In this document: positions 1-9,052 of the stretch, one piece after another | How the letters are laid out: every line of letters begins with the position of its first letter | How positions within the stretch are numbered: position 1 is the first letter of the stretch | DNA from: Thermococcus sp. 4557 | GTDB lineage: Archaea > Methanobacteriota_B > Thermococci > Thermococcales > Thermococcaceae | Reading direction: 5' to 3' | NCBI RefSeq assembly: GCF_000221185.1 | Contig: NC_015865.1 | Span: 186,001-250,000, forward strand | DNA: 64,000 bases | Program-made: the position numbers and the translations under genes | The notes under the pieces: model-generated | What the model saw: only the letters and a program-made list of their open reading frames with translations | Told to the model about the DNA's origin: nothing | Databases searched by the model: none

Positions 1-921
1 CGTGTTGAGCAGGAACGTCTTGAAGGTTCCGTTCTCGATTATCGTTGTTTCCCTCGTGGGCACTCCCTCGTCGTCGAACTTCCTCGTTCCGTAGCCGTTG
101 GGCATGTTGCCGACGTCCTTTATCGTGACGATTTCATTAGCGACTTTCTGGCCGAGCTTGTTCACCAGGAAGCTGAAACCGGCCTCCGCCGCGTAGGCGG
201 ATGTCATAAAGCTCATGTAGCTCAGCAGGTTCGCAAACGCCAACGGGTCGAAGATTACGTCAAACTTCCCCTCCGGCCCCTGCTCCGGGTTCTGTGCCAT
301 CTTGGCTATCTCGCCGGCCTTTCTTCCGGCGCTCTCGGGGTCGAACTTCTTGAGAACGCGAACCGAGTTCGTTCCGTGGCCGCTCTCAAGGTCTCCGATG
401 AAGGCCCTAACGCTTATCTCTATCCCACTGCCCTCGTCGAAGGCCTCGACGCCGTTGCTCGTGGTCAGGTAAAGCCTATTGTGGTCGGTGTAGAGAACAC
501 CTGCTACCCTCTTAGCTCCCTCCTCAAGGGCGGCGTTGATGGCCCTTTCCACGTACTCGTTCGGCTCGTCGAGTTCGACTATGGCCTTGTCGAAGGTCTC
601 CGGGATGTCTTTATACTGGAACGGCCCCTCAGCGATGCCGTAGTAGTCCTCCTTCGGTGCCATGCCCTTCATGTTGCTCAGGAGGGTTTTCAGAGTCCTC
701 TCGATGTTCTCCTCGCTCAGCTCGGTGATGCTCGTTCCGGCAACGCGTTTCTCAAGCTCGACGAACAGCTCCACCTTCCTCTCGTGCCAGTTCTTGGCAA
801 CGGTTATCTCGTTGTTGGCGAAGCGAACCTGGCGCCTGTCCATCTCGTAGCCCAGAACGACGACATCGCCAAATCCAAGCTCCTTGGCCTTCTTCAGGAT
901 GAACTCATTAACGTCGAACAT
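1..921 (-). CDS. tldE: TldE/PmbA-family protease subunit (partial, runs off left edge)
   Basis: The minus strand reads from an ATG at 921 (MFDVNEFILKKAKELG...) for 307 residues and leaves the window before any stop, so the C-terminus is missing. The text matches the PmbA/TldE family, the non-catalytic partner of TldD in a cytosolic heterodimeric peptidase that degrades small unfolded peptides. No HExxxH zinc motif is visible in this part, as expected for TldE. It lies 10 nt downstream of tldD on the same strand, with a GAGGTGGTGG ribosome site before the ATG, so the two are surely one operon. The assignment rests on the tldD neighbour plus the visible N-terminal two-thirds. Confidence 0.85.
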   Translation of the reverse strand, partial: MFDVNEFILKKAKELGFGDVVVLGYEMDRRQVRFANNEITVAKNWHERKVELFVELEKRVAGTSITELSEENIERTLKTLLSNMKGMAPKEDYYGIAEGPFQYKDIPETFDKAIVELDEPNEYVERAINAALEEGAKRVAGVLYTDHNRLYLTTSNGVEAFDEGSGIEISVRAFIGDLESGHGTNSVRVLKKFDPESAGRKAGEIAKMAQNPEQGPEGKFDVIFDPLAFANLLSYMSFMTSAYAAEAGFSFLVNKLGQKVANEIVTIKDVGNMPNGYGTRKFDDEGVPTRETTIIENGTFKTFLLNT

Positions 922-931
922 CTCCACCACC

Positions 932-2353
932 TCACGGCCTCCTCAGCGGTATGTCCCTGAGCCTCGCGTGTGCTCCGCCCATCCAGACCGGGACACCCTG
1001 TCCGGGTTCACCTTTGCCGCAGGTTCCCGGGTAGTACTCGACCTCTTTGCCCACTGCATCGACGCTGCTCCACAAGGCCCTGGTGGTTATCTCGAGGATA
1101 GGCCTCCTGACCGGGTGCTTTATCTCACCGTTCTCGATGAGGTAGGCCTCCCTGCCGATGTACCTCTGCTGATAGCGCCTGTCGTCGATGTTCCACTCGT
1201 TGAACGAGACCATGTAAACACCGAGCTTGATGTCCTCAATCAGCTCCTCGAAGGAGTGGTCACCGGGTGCTAGGTAGGTGTTGGCCATCCTGACTATCGG
1301 CTCGCGGTTGTAGTTTATCGCCCTCGCGGCCGCGTTGGAGCGCTGGCCGAGCTTATAGGCATACTCCCTGTTGGTGAGGAACTCGGTGATTATTCCGTCC
1401 TTGATGAGGTAGCGCGGCCTCGCTTTGACGCCCTCGTCGTCGTAGAGGTAGAAGCCCCAGCTGTTCGGCAGGGTCGGGTCCTCTATGACGGTGACGGCTT
1501 CACTTCCGATTCTCTCGCCGAGCATGTCTGGCTTGACGAAGCTCTCTCCTGCCTGCGCCGCTTCCCTGCCGAAAATCCTGTCCGACTCGTAGGGATGCCC
1601 GACGCTCTCGTGGACGGCTATGCCTGCCACCTCAGGGCTTATGACCAGGTCAACCTTGCCTTCGGGCGGCTTCTTGCCCTCGTAGATGAGCTTCTTCAGA
1701 GCTTCAACATCCTTAACCGCCCAGCTCCACGGCTCGTCCTTCTCGATGAGCTCCAGTCCACCGGAGAACGCCCTCTGGACGAACGGCGCCTGCTCCATCT
1801 GGCCGTTCTCGAAGACAACGAGGTTATAAGTTACCGAAACGCGCGGGATTTTGCTCTTCACGTAGGCCCCCTCGCTGTTGACGAAGACCTTCTTCCAGAG
1901 CTGGTCGGAGTACATTAGATAGCGCATGGGAACGTTCACGCCGGCGGCTTTAACCTCCTCCTCGATTTTCCGGAGGATTTCTAACTTCTCTTCCGGGGAA
2001 ACGTCCCTGAAGTCCTTCTTCATCTTGACCTTGTAGGAAACGCGGTGGAAGTCCTCTTCTGAAAAGCGAATTGGCTCGTTTCTCACCTTGGAGGCCGCTC
2101 TGGCCAGCTTGACGGCCTTCTTGACGGCCTCGCTTACGCTCTCTTTCGTGAGGACGTTGGTGCTTGCGAAGCCCATGCCTCCCCCGACTAAAACCCTGAT
2201 GCCAATCCCCCTGTCGGCGAGTATCTCAAGGCCTTCGGGATTGCCGTTCTTCATGGCCAGAGAAGTGCCGTTCTTCTCCTCAAAGCGGGCCTCGGCATAG
2301 CTTGCCCCCAGTTCGAGGGCCTTCTCAACCGCGAACTCTACGAGTTCATGCAT
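932..2353 (-). CDS. tldD: TldD-family metalloprotease
   Basis: This is the catalytic subunit of the TldD/TldE peptidase. The zinc motif HExxxH is present as HESVGH (about residue 250), inside the family context GIAVHESVGHPYESDR. Length (473 residues) fits the family. I prefer the ATG at 2353 because GAGGTG (2365-2360) lies six bases ahead; a GTG at 2362 and an ATG at 2359 overlap that ribosome site. A TATA-like CTTTTATACTT on the minus strand near 2394-2404 would serve the tldD-tldE operon. The partner gene follows after 10 nt. Family assignment is firm; the physiological substrate in archaea is not shown by sequence. Confidence 0.93.
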   Translation of the reverse strand: MHELVEFAVEKALELGASYAEARFEEKNGTSLAMKNGNPEGLEILADRGIGIRVLVGGGMGFASTNVLTKESVSEAVKKAVKLARAASKVRNEPIRFSEEDFHRVSYKVKMKKDFRDVSPEEKLEILRKIEEEVKAAGVNVPMRYLMYSDQLWKKVFVNSEGAYVKSKIPRVSVTYNLVVFENGQMEQAPFVQRAFSGGLELIEKDEPWSWAVKDVEALKKLIYEGKKPPEGKVDLVISPEVAGIAVHESVGHPYESDRIFGREAAQAGESFVKPDMLGERIGSEAVTVIEDPTLPNSWGFYLYDDEGVKARPRYLIKDGIITEFLTNREYAYKLGQRSNAAARAINYNREPIVRMANTYLAPGDHSFEELIEDIKLGVYMVSFNEWNIDDRRYQQRYIGREAYLIENGEIKHPVRRPILEITTRALWSSVDAVGKEVEYYPGTCGKGEPGQGVPVWMGGAHARLRDIPLRRP

Positions 2354-2528
2354 GCACATCACCTCAGTTTACTGCATAGAATAGTGCGTCCGGAAGTATA
2401 AAAGTCTTTCCGTTAAGATGGCGGTCGAAAAGAGGGCACTGGACTTTTAGACAAGTTGAAATCAATGGACACGAGGCTCAAAATTAAACCCTATTGGAAG
2501 AAGGGGGGAACTGGAACCTCCAGAGGTC

Positions 2529-2822
2529 TTAAAACTTCTCCTCACATTCACACGGCTTCTTTCCGCAGTAGGGGCAGACGCCGGGATATTTCTTCTTCGC
2601 CGCTTCCTCAATATCGATATCGAGCAGGTTGGCCAAGCTGGCGAGCCACGCCAAAACGTCGGCGAACTCCTCCTCCATGGCCTCGCGGTCGTTCTTCCTT
2701 ATTGCCTCGCTCAGCTCGCCAACTTCCTCTACGAACCAGAGGAAGGTTCTCTCCACTCCCCTCTTCGAGTCCTTGTGGAAGTAGATCTCCCTGATCATCT
2801 CCTGAAACTCGCGTATCTCCAT
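2529..2822 (-). CDS. MazG-like nucleotide pyrophosphohydrolase with C-terminal zinc ribbon
   Basis: A 97-residue all-alpha MazG-type protein. The metal-binding acidic signature is visible as EEVGEL followed by EEEFADV about 15 residues later; this fold hydrolyses NTPs or dNTPs to the monophosphate and pyrophosphate (house-cleaning). The C-terminus adds a short knuckle, CPYCGKKPCEC, not needed for the MazG core and probably binding zinc. The gene stands alone between the tldDE operon and the ATPase operon and is divergent from the latter. Minus-strand GAGAACATG precedes the start. The nucleotide preference cannot be read from the sequence. Confidence 0.85.
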   Translation of the reverse strand: MEIREFQEMIREIYFHKDSKRGVERTFLWFVEEVGELSEAIRKNDREAMEEEFADVLAWLASLANLLDIDIEEAAKKKYPGVCPYCGKKPCECEEKF

Positions 2823-2876
2823 GTTCTCACCTGAGGAAATGGGAAGAAAAGGGCTTAAAAATCACTCGCTGATAAC

Positions 2877-2934
2877 AAACTATATAAGCATGATATACAA
2901 CATATTTGTCGTACGACAGTTGTGTTGTACGACA
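2877..2934 (+). promoter_or_regulatory. TATA box with two near-identical 12-bp palindromes (operator)
   Basis: TATATAA at 2881-2887 is a good archaeal TATA box. About 25 bp downstream, where transcription should start, lies the perfect palindrome TGTCGTACGACA (2907-2918), followed 16 bp later by TGTTGTACGACA (2923-2934), which differs by one base. Both lie ahead of the ATG at 2955. The position over the start site suggests repression of the ATPase operon. The regulator is unknown; no DNA-binding protein adjoins except the winged helix inside the second ATPase. Confidence 0.65.
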
Positions 2935-2954
2935 CCATAGTTGGGGATGATAGA

Positions 2955-4139
2955 ATGGTTCAGATCGGCGGGCCGGCACTGGGAGAAGACTTCCATGACA
3001 GAGAACGGGAACTCTTAGAGCTTAAAAGGAAGGTGTTAAAGAACAATATCCTTATCACAGCCCCCCGACGGTTTGGAAAAACCTCTCTGCTCAGAAAGTT
3101 CGAGGGTGATATGAAGAAGAATGGGTATACTGTAATTTATCTCGACGTTATGGATGTATCGTCCCCTGAGAGATTTATCCATGAGCTAACTTTGGCAGCT
3201 TTTGATGAGGCTGATCTTAGAGATGACTTTTTCGAGAAACTTAAAAAGATATTCAAAGGCTTAACTATAGATGCGAAAACACCCGTTGCCTCTTTAAAGC
3301 TTGAGCTAAGCAAAGTTGTTGAAGACAATGTCAATGAGAAAACCTGGCATGACACTGGAAGGGAAATAGTTAAGGCAATCGTCGGCTCTTCTGAAAAGAA
3401 ACCTGTCATTGTTATTCTCGATGAACTCCCGGAGGCAGTGTCCAATATGAAAAAGAAAGGTTCCGATGCCGTTGAGTTTCTCCAGTGGTTTAGGAAAGTG
3501 AGACAGAAAGTTCCAGAGATCAAATTCATCGTAGCGGGTTCCACGAGTTTTGAGAAAGTGGTAGAATCAATAAGTGGAAGAAATGCATACATAAATGACA
3601 TGTACACCATTTCACTGAGTGGATTTTCAAAGGAAGACGCTCTGAAGTTTCTGGAAACAGCGTTCGAGGAGGATGATCTCCCATTCACAGGAGGAATTGG
3701 GAATAAAATCCTCGAACTTGTGGGGGAACCGTACGTCCCTTATTTCCTTGCAGTTTTTGTGGACATCTTATATGAAGCGACGGAAGAAGGAACGAGTCCT
3801 GATGAAATCTTTAACCGGCTTGAAGAGGTGTACTGGTCAAAACTACTCGGAAGTGAAGGTACTAGGTACTTCCGCGATTATGGTGATAGACTCAAGATAT
3901 ACTACTCCGAGTATCTTGAGCCAGTAAAGGAAATACTAAAGGAGGCCGCTGGTAGTGAGGAGGGAATTAATGTAGACCTTGCTAAGGAGATATTCCTAGA
4001 GCGCACGGGATGCAGTGAGGATGAGTTCAACCTCCTCCTTAGAGATCTAGAGAATGACTTCTATATCTCTGTGAGGGGTGATCGTATAATCTTCCAGTCA
4101 AAACTAATGAAGGATTGGTGGGGGCTGAACTATGGATGA
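2955..4139 (+). CDS. Archaeal P-loop ATPase (AAA+/STAND-like), first gene of operon
   Basis: A 394-residue protein with a P-loop APRRFGKTSLL near residues 34-44, a Walker B VIVILDELPE near 155-165, a sensor-like VAGST, and a C-terminal region that looks like a winged helix. It belongs to the broad archaeal ATPase group related to PF01637. I chose ATG 2955, preceded by GGGGATGATAG; a GTG at 2922 lies inside the operator. Its last 8 bases overlap the next ATPase gene, so translation is probably coupled. The DNA is richer in A/T than the flanking core genes, suggesting acquisition. Biological role is unknown; a defence or stress role is only inference. Confidence 0.75.
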   Translation: MVQIGGPALGEDFHDRERELLELKRKVLKNNILITAPRRFGKTSLLRKFEGDMKKNGYTVIYLDVMDVSSPERFIHELTLAAFDEADLRDDFFEKLKKIFKGLTIDAKTPVASLKLELSKVVEDNVNEKTWHDTGREIVKAIVGSSEKKPVIVILDELPEAVSNMKKKGSDAVEFLQWFRKVRQKVPEIKFIVAGSTSFEKVVESISGRNAYINDMYTISLSGFSKEDALKFLETAFEEDDLPFTGGIGNKILELVGEPYVPYFLAVFVDILYEATEEGTSPDEIFNRLEEVYWSKLLGSEGTRYFRDYGDRLKIYYSEYLEPVKEILKEAAGSEEGINVDLAKEIFLERTGCSEDEFNLLLRDLENDFYISVRGDRIIFQSKLMKDWWGLNYG

Positions 4140-6612
4140 TGCCTTGTACCTTTTTAATCCCTCAGTCATGGAAAGAGAGATCCTTGAGAGGATATTTGTA
4201 GGGGAAGAACGGAGGAGACTCCTTGAAAGACTAAGGCGAGATATCCTTAAGGGGGCTAGAATAAACAGTCCTCGCTACTACTTGGTAATCGGACCAAGGG
4301 GTATAGGGAAGAGCCATTTTGTGACTCTCTTATACTATCGGCTCTTGGAGCATTCCGACGAGTTGCTCCCAGTAAAGCTCGCAGAGGAGGAGTACTCTAT
4401 CTTTACCTTGGCGGATTTTCTTGTTAGGGTTTTGGAGGCGATGGGGAAACGTGATGTGGTCAGCAAACTTGAAGACCACACTGAAGAGGAGATAATTGAA
4501 CTGGCCAAGGAATTCTTGAAGGAAAATAGAAAGATGATCGTGGTTATACTTGAGAATCTCAATCAAATACTTGAGGAACAAATGACGGAGGAAGAGGTCA
4601 AAAAATTCCGCTCCTTCCTTCAGGAGACAAACTTCATGAGCATTGTCTCGACGGCTCCCTCCATTTTCCCAGGGGTATCAAAGCACAGCGCTCCATTCTT
4701 CAACTTCTTCCGCATGATTCATCTTCACGAAATGAGCAGGGATGAAGTGTGGGAACTCCTCCGGAAACTCGCCGAGATAGAGGGAGACTCAGAACTGATT
4801 AGGAGAATAAATGAATCAAGAGGCCCAGTGAATGCCGTTATTAGAATTACCGGTGGCAACCCAAGGGCGGTTGTTTTACTCTACAACGTGCTGAAGAGCG
4901 GTGAGGTTGTAAGTGCTGAGAACCTTCTTTTCAAGATACTGGACGAGAGCACACCGTACTATCAGAGCATATACTCAATGCTCGATGGTAGGAAGAGAAA
5001 AGTTCTCGATACCTTAATCATGATTGGTCGGCCTGCAACGCCCAAAGAGATTGCACGAAAGGCAAGAATGGACGAAAGATCCGTTGCTACCTATCTCCGT
5101 AGGCTAGAAAGGGAGGGCTATATTCTCTCAAAGAGGGCAGGTAAAAACACATACTACTCAGTAAGGGACGTCCTCTTCAAGTTATGGCGGGAGCTGAGGA
5201 TCAATCCCAGCCAGAGGGGGATGGTATCTTTGTTCATCGAGTTTTTGCAGGTTTGGTACACTCCTGAGGAGATCATTGAGAGGCTATCTAACCTATTAGA
5301 AGAAAAAGAACTTGACAAAAAAAGGGCAAAGGAAATTGCATACCTATTTTTCAGCCTGCCTAAGGACTATAAAATGATGATTGTGGAACCAGTCACCAGA
5401 AAACTTCTAGAAGCAGGATTTGTAGAGCTAATAGAAGAGAACCTAAGTGACATGGAAGTTAAGGAACAGGCACTTTTTGTGGAATTCATCGAACTTATGA
5501 AAAATGGGGAGTATGAGAAAATCCTCAAAAAGGCCAGTCGGCACATAGAGAGGGGCGAAAAAAGCCCCATCCCGTGGATGTTTAAGGCAGCAGCCCTAGA
5601 CGAACTTGGGAGGGAGAAGGAGGCTGAGCAAGTTCTTAAAGATGCCATTAACATGTTCAGAGACAGCTGGCTTGTGCTGGCCACACTGGGCTTTTTCTAC
5701 CTAGCAAAAGAAAAGCTCTCTGAGGCAATAGGTCTCTTTGAAAGAGTCATTGGAATGGCGCCTGAGCTACATATAGGATGGGCCCTGAAAGGGGAGGCCC
5801 TCATGGCCATGGGGAGGTACTCTGAAGCATTGGAAGCACTGAACAGGGCAATTTCTTTGGCTGCAAATATAGAGAACGCAGAGTTGTACTTAGACCGCGC
5901 TAGGTGCTATCTTAACCTTGGTAAATTCGAAAAGGCTGCGGAAGACGCTCAACGTGCTCTTGACATGGAGCCAGATCATCCGAGCGCGATAAGGATACTA
6001 GCTCTTTCCCTTATAGAACTCGAACGCTACGAGGAAGCGATTCCTCTGCTTGACCAATACTTGCAAAAACATCCCGAAGACTGGAGTGCATGGAGAATCA
6101 AATTAGGTTCCCTGGGCTTGGTAGGAAAAGGTGAGGATGCTATAAACACTGCAAATGAGATTGTAAAGAGGTATCCTATGATTACAGATGCCTGGCTGGT
6201 TCGTCTGGATATCTATCTCGGAGCTACTCTGGAAGCCCTCATTGAGGGAAACTTTGGGAATGCAAGGAACTACCTCTCAACTACGGTTGAGACTATAAAC
6301 AGAGTTCTAACGCTTGATCCGACTAGAACAAAGGAAACAGTAAGTGCAATATCCGGTTTTCTGAGAAATGTTGTTGAATACTGTGATATGAATGCGCTCA
6401 AGCTCTCACTGGAATACCTTAGAGGCGTCAAGAACCTCAAAGAGATATTGGAACCTTTTGAGGTTGCAATTAATGTGCTGGAAACTGGAAATGAGAGAGC
6501 GTACCTAAAACTTAATCCCGAAAGTCGGAAAATTGCAGAGGAAATAGTTAAAAAAATGAAAGAGCAGAAGACTTTAGGGGAGACGGTAAGAAAACTGGGA
6601 ACACAGAAGTAG
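4132..6612 (+). CDS. P-loop ATPase with winged helix and TPR repeats
   Basis: An 826-residue multidomain protein. The order is: P-loop GPRGIGKSHFV near residue 53, Walker B MIVVILENLN near 130, a winged-helix segment around 285-350 (GRPATPKEIARKARMDERSV...), a helical linker, then tandem TPR-like helices from about 450 to 700 (for example SEALEALNRAISL, FEKAAEDAQRALDMEPDH). This is a STAND-like layout: nucleotide switch, DNA or protein contact module and a superhelical sensor. No N-terminal effector domain is evident. The start overlaps the upstream ATPase by 8 nt. The pair could sense a ligand through the TPRs and signal through the first protein; that is inference. Confidence 0.75.
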   Translation: MDDALYLFNPSVMEREILERIFVGEERRRLLERLRRDILKGARINSPRYYLVIGPRGIGKSHFVTLLYYRLLEHSDELLPVKLAEEEYSIFTLADFLVRVLEAMGKRDVVSKLEDHTEEEIIELAKEFLKENRKMIVVILENLNQILEEQMTEEEVKKFRSFLQETNFMSIVSTAPSIFPGVSKHSAPFFNFFRMIHLHEMSRDEVWELLRKLAEIEGDSELIRRINESRGPVNAVIRITGGNPRAVVLLYNVLKSGEVVSAENLLFKILDESTPYYQSIYSMLDGRKRKVLDTLIMIGRPATPKEIARKARMDERSVATYLRRLEREGYILSKRAGKNTYYSVRDVLFKLWRELRINPSQRGMVSLFIEFLQVWYTPEEIIERLSNLLEEKELDKKRAKEIAYLFFSLPKDYKMMIVEPVTRKLLEAGFVELIEENLSDMEVKEQALFVEFIELMKNGEYEKILKKASRHIERGEKSPIPWMFKAAALDELGREKEAEQVLKDAINMFRDSWLVLATLGFFYLAKEKLSEAIGLFERVIGMAPELHIGWALKGEALMAMGRYSEALEALNRAISLAANIENAELYLDRARCYLNLGKFEKAAEDAQRALDMEPDHPSAIRILALSLIELERYEEAIPLLDQYLQKHPEDWSAWRIKLGSLGLVGKGEDAINTANEIVKRYPMITDAWLVRLDIYLGATLEALIEGNFGNARNYLSTTVETINRVLTLDPTRTKETVSAISGFLRNVVEYCDMNALKLSLEYLRGVKNLKEILEPFEVAINVLETGNERAYLKLNPESRKIAEEIVKKMKEQKTLGETVRKLGTQK

Positions 6613-6622
6613 CCTCTATCCA

Positions 6623-7312
6623 TCATTCTTTATTCTCGCTCGCTACCTCGATGAGCTTCCTCATGTGGATCTCAACGGTATCAAAGACCTCGGCCTCAAC
6701 GTCCCCCTGCTTCACTATCAGCGGGAGCTCGGTGCAGCCGAGGATGACGCCTTCGATTCCTTCCTTATCTATGTAGCGGTTGATGAGGTTGAGCACCCAG
6801 TCCCTGCTGGCGAAGTTCTCGAACATAAGCTCCTCGGTGATGATTCTGTTCAGCTCGTCCATCTCCCCCTCGTTCGGCGTGATGACATCGAAACCGGCCT
6901 CGCGGAGGGCGTTCTTGTAGAAGTCGGCGGTCATGGTGGTCTTAGTGCCGAGGAGGAGAACCTTCCTAACGCCCCGCCTCTCCATCTCCTCGATGAGCGC
7001 ATCGATTATGCTCACCATCGGGACGCTTACGGCCTTCTGGATCTCCGGGAAGACGATGTGTGGTGTGTTAGCCGAGAGCGATATTATCTCCGCTCCAGCA
7101 TTCTCAAGGGCCTTGGCGGCCTTTATGAGTATCTCCTTCCTCCCCTCCCAGCCGTTCGGGTTGTGGATGAACTCCTTGAAGTTTATGGAGTAGATTATCA
7201 GCTCGGGGAAAACGTAGGGCTCGAACTTTTCGCGGCTTATCTCCAGGTATTTCTTGTAGTAATAACACGTCGCCTCGGGGCTTGTTCCGCCTATTATTCC
7301 TATCTTCCTCAT
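6623..7312 (-). CDS. Aspartate/glutamate racemase family protein
   Basis: A 229-residue protein with the racemase N-terminus MRKIGIIGGTSPEAT and the C-terminal catalytic motif GCTELPL. In the N-terminal half the usual catalytic Cys of CNTxH is replaced: the sequence reads SANTPH, so only one of the two proton-transferring cysteines is present. Members with one Cys (YgeA-like) still racemise some acidic amino acids, so activity is possible but substrate and stereochemistry are uncertain. ATG 7312 is chosen over 7336 because GGTGAT lies just ahead. It converges on the ATPase operon with 10 nt between stops. Confidence 0.8.
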   Translation of the reverse strand: MRKIGIIGGTSPEATCYYYKKYLEISREKFEPYVFPELIIYSINFKEFIHNPNGWEGRKEILIKAAKALENAGAEIISLSANTPHIVFPEIQKAVSVPMVSIIDALIEEMERRGVRKVLLLGTKTTMTADFYKNALREAGFDVITPNEGEMDELNRIITEELMFENFASRDWVLNLINRYIDKEGIEGVILGCTELPLIVKQGDVEAEVFDTVEIHMRKLIEVASENKE

Positions 7313-7363
7313 GAGAATCACCAAGAAACGGGACATCCCAGGGTTTATGAGCCTTTTGGAGTA

Positions 7364-8086
7364 TTAGATGAAAATTTCTTCGAATGTATAAGAAAGTTTG
7401 GCTATCACACCCAGCTCGTCACTCCACGCACAAAGCGGGGCGCCGTTGTGGGTTCCCTCCAGTATCATCGGGTCGTACGGTACCGTGCCGAGAAGAGGGA
7501 CCTCTAGTTCCTCGGAGACGAACTTTTCAAGGGCCTCCAGGTTCTTTTCTGGTATGAGCGGCTTGTTGAGAATCACCCAGAAGTCCTCGATTCCCAGGTG
7601 GAGGAATTTCCTGATCGCCGAGTCCACCCAGTCGTGAAGGTTCCTCAGGGGCACGGTGCTGGGATCTATGACGAGCACATGGTAATCGAGCTCCGGGATG
7701 AGCGGGTGGGCGTCTATCGGAAGGCCCGAGGGGAAATCTATGAGGACGGCGCCGTATGCAGGTTTAAAGTACTCGATGAGCGTCGTGAGGCTTTTGAAGG
7801 ATAGTTTGTGTCGTATTGGGGCGTTGGGGTCGCCCAGGAGGAGATGTAGGTTCTTTATCTCCATGTACGGATACGTTAGCCACTCCAGGTCCATCCTTGG
7901 GTTCTCCAGATAGGAGTGAATCGTGTATTTGGGGGTAACCCCAAACTGAAACGCTAGGTTGGGGAAGTACAGGTCGGCGTCGACGAGAAGGGTTCTGATG
8001 CCTCTCATGGCTAGGCAGGCCCCTATGTTCGCAGTTAGGGCGGTCTTACCGCTGCCTTCAAAACCGGTTATTCCTATGACCACCAT
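7364..8086 (-). CDS. ParA/MinD-type P-loop ATPase
   Basis: A 240-residue ATPase with the SIMIBI P-loop GFEGSGKTALT, switch I-like DADLYFPN and Walker B VLIDFPSG. The first Lys of the deviant ParA/MinD Walker A (KGGxGKT) is absent here; the position is Glu (FEGSGKT). Relatives place proteins or cargo in cells or load iron-sulphur clusters; no partner gene is adjacent, so the role stays open. ATG 8086 is preferred (AAAGTGAG ahead) over an upstream start at 8134 that would extend through the promoter. It is divergent from nothing and read in the same direction as the MscS gene upstream. Confidence 0.75.
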   Translation of the reverse strand: MVVIGITGFEGSGKTALTANIGACLAMRGIRTLLVDADLYFPNLAFQFGVTPKYTIHSYLENPRMDLEWLTYPYMEIKNLHLLLGDPNAPIRHKLSFKSLTTLIEYFKPAYGAVLIDFPSGLPIDAHPLIPELDYHVLVIDPSTVPLRNLHDWVDSAIRKFLHLGIEDFWVILNKPLIPEKNLEALEKFVSEELEVPLLGTVPYDPMILEGTHNGAPLCAWSDELGVIAKLSYTFEEIFI

Positions 8087-8178
8087 TCTGCTCACTTTGT
8101 AACGAGTTCTGATAATAATAAAACTGGGTGGCAAGGTTCAAAAATCTTTTCTTGAAAGTTAAAAAGAGGGAAAGGGCA

Positions 8179-8991
8179 TCACTCGGGCATCTCCCTGACG
8201 TGAACGTCGAGCTGCGGGAACGGGATCTCGATGCCCTCTTTCGTGTAGAGCTCGTATATGCCCTTCGTGAGGTCGCCCTTTACGTCCCAGTAGTCGTCCG
8301 TCTTGGCCCATGCCCTGAGCTGCAGATTGATAGAGGAATCCGCGAGGGCCGTTATCACGACGCTCGGCTCGGGGTCATCGAGCACCTTTGGATGGCTCTT
8401 CATCAGGTCCATGGCAAGCTTTATCGCCCTGTCGAGGTCCGTGCCGTAGGCGACGCCTATATCGACGCCAACCCTTCTCGTTGGCATGCGGGTGTAGTTC
8501 ACGATTATGCTTCCCCACACGAGCTTGTTGGGTATTGTTATTATCCTGTTGTCGGGGGTTTTGAGCTCGGTGCTCATAAGTCCGATGCCGCTGACGCTTC
8601 CGGTCTGACCCGACACCTCAACGACTTCCCCCAGGTCTATGGGCCTAAGGGCGGTTATCCAGACGCCCGCGGCGAGGTTGGTGAGCGTATCCTGCAGACC
8701 AAAGCCCAAGATCAAGCCTATGACCGCCGAGAGGCCGAGTATTAGCGGCGATACTGAGATGCCGACGGCACCGAGCGCCACTATGATGACTATGATGTAG
8801 AGCAGTATCGCCAGGAACCTCCCCAGAAACTCGATGACGAGCGGTGGGAGCTTCGTTTTCCGCATGCTCTTTTTGAAGAGCGAGACCAGAATCTTTGCCA
8901 CGATGTAGCCCACTATCAGGATTATCAGCGCCGATACCAGCTGGAACGGCGTAACCCCTATGTAGGGCAGGGGCTCATCCAGAGCCGCCAT
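8179..8991 (-). CDS. Small-conductance mechanosensitive channel, MscS family
   Basis: A 270-residue membrane protein. Three predicted helices occupy about residues 15-125: VSALIILIVGYIVAKILV, FLAILLYIIVIIVALGAVG and the pore-type helix SAVIGLILGFGLQDTLTNLAAG, rich in Gly and Ala as in MscS TM3. A beta domain follows (LGEVVEVSGQTGSVSGIGL), then the alpha-beta cage ending PFPQLDVHV. The size is that of minimal E. coli-type MscS. The channel releases solutes from the cytoplasm on hypo-osmotic shock. It stands alone, with GAGGTGATAGC before the ATG. Confidence 0.92.
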   Translation of the reverse strand: MAALDEPLPYIGVTPFQLVSALIILIVGYIVAKILVSLFKKSMRKTKLPPLVIEFLGRFLAILLYIIVIIVALGAVGISVSPLILGLSAVIGLILGFGLQDTLTNLAAGVWITALRPIDLGEVVEVSGQTGSVSGIGLMSTELKTPDNRIITIPNKLVWGSIIVNYTRMPTRRVGVDIGVAYGTDLDRAIKLAMDLMKSHPKVLDDPEPSVVITALADSSINLQLRAWAKTDDYWDVKGDLTKGIYELYTKEGIEIPFPQLDVHVREMPE

Positions 8992-9052
8992 GCTATCACC
9001 TCGAATAGTTTTAGAGAAAATTGGGTATCAAAGTAAAAAAGGTTTTCCTTTT

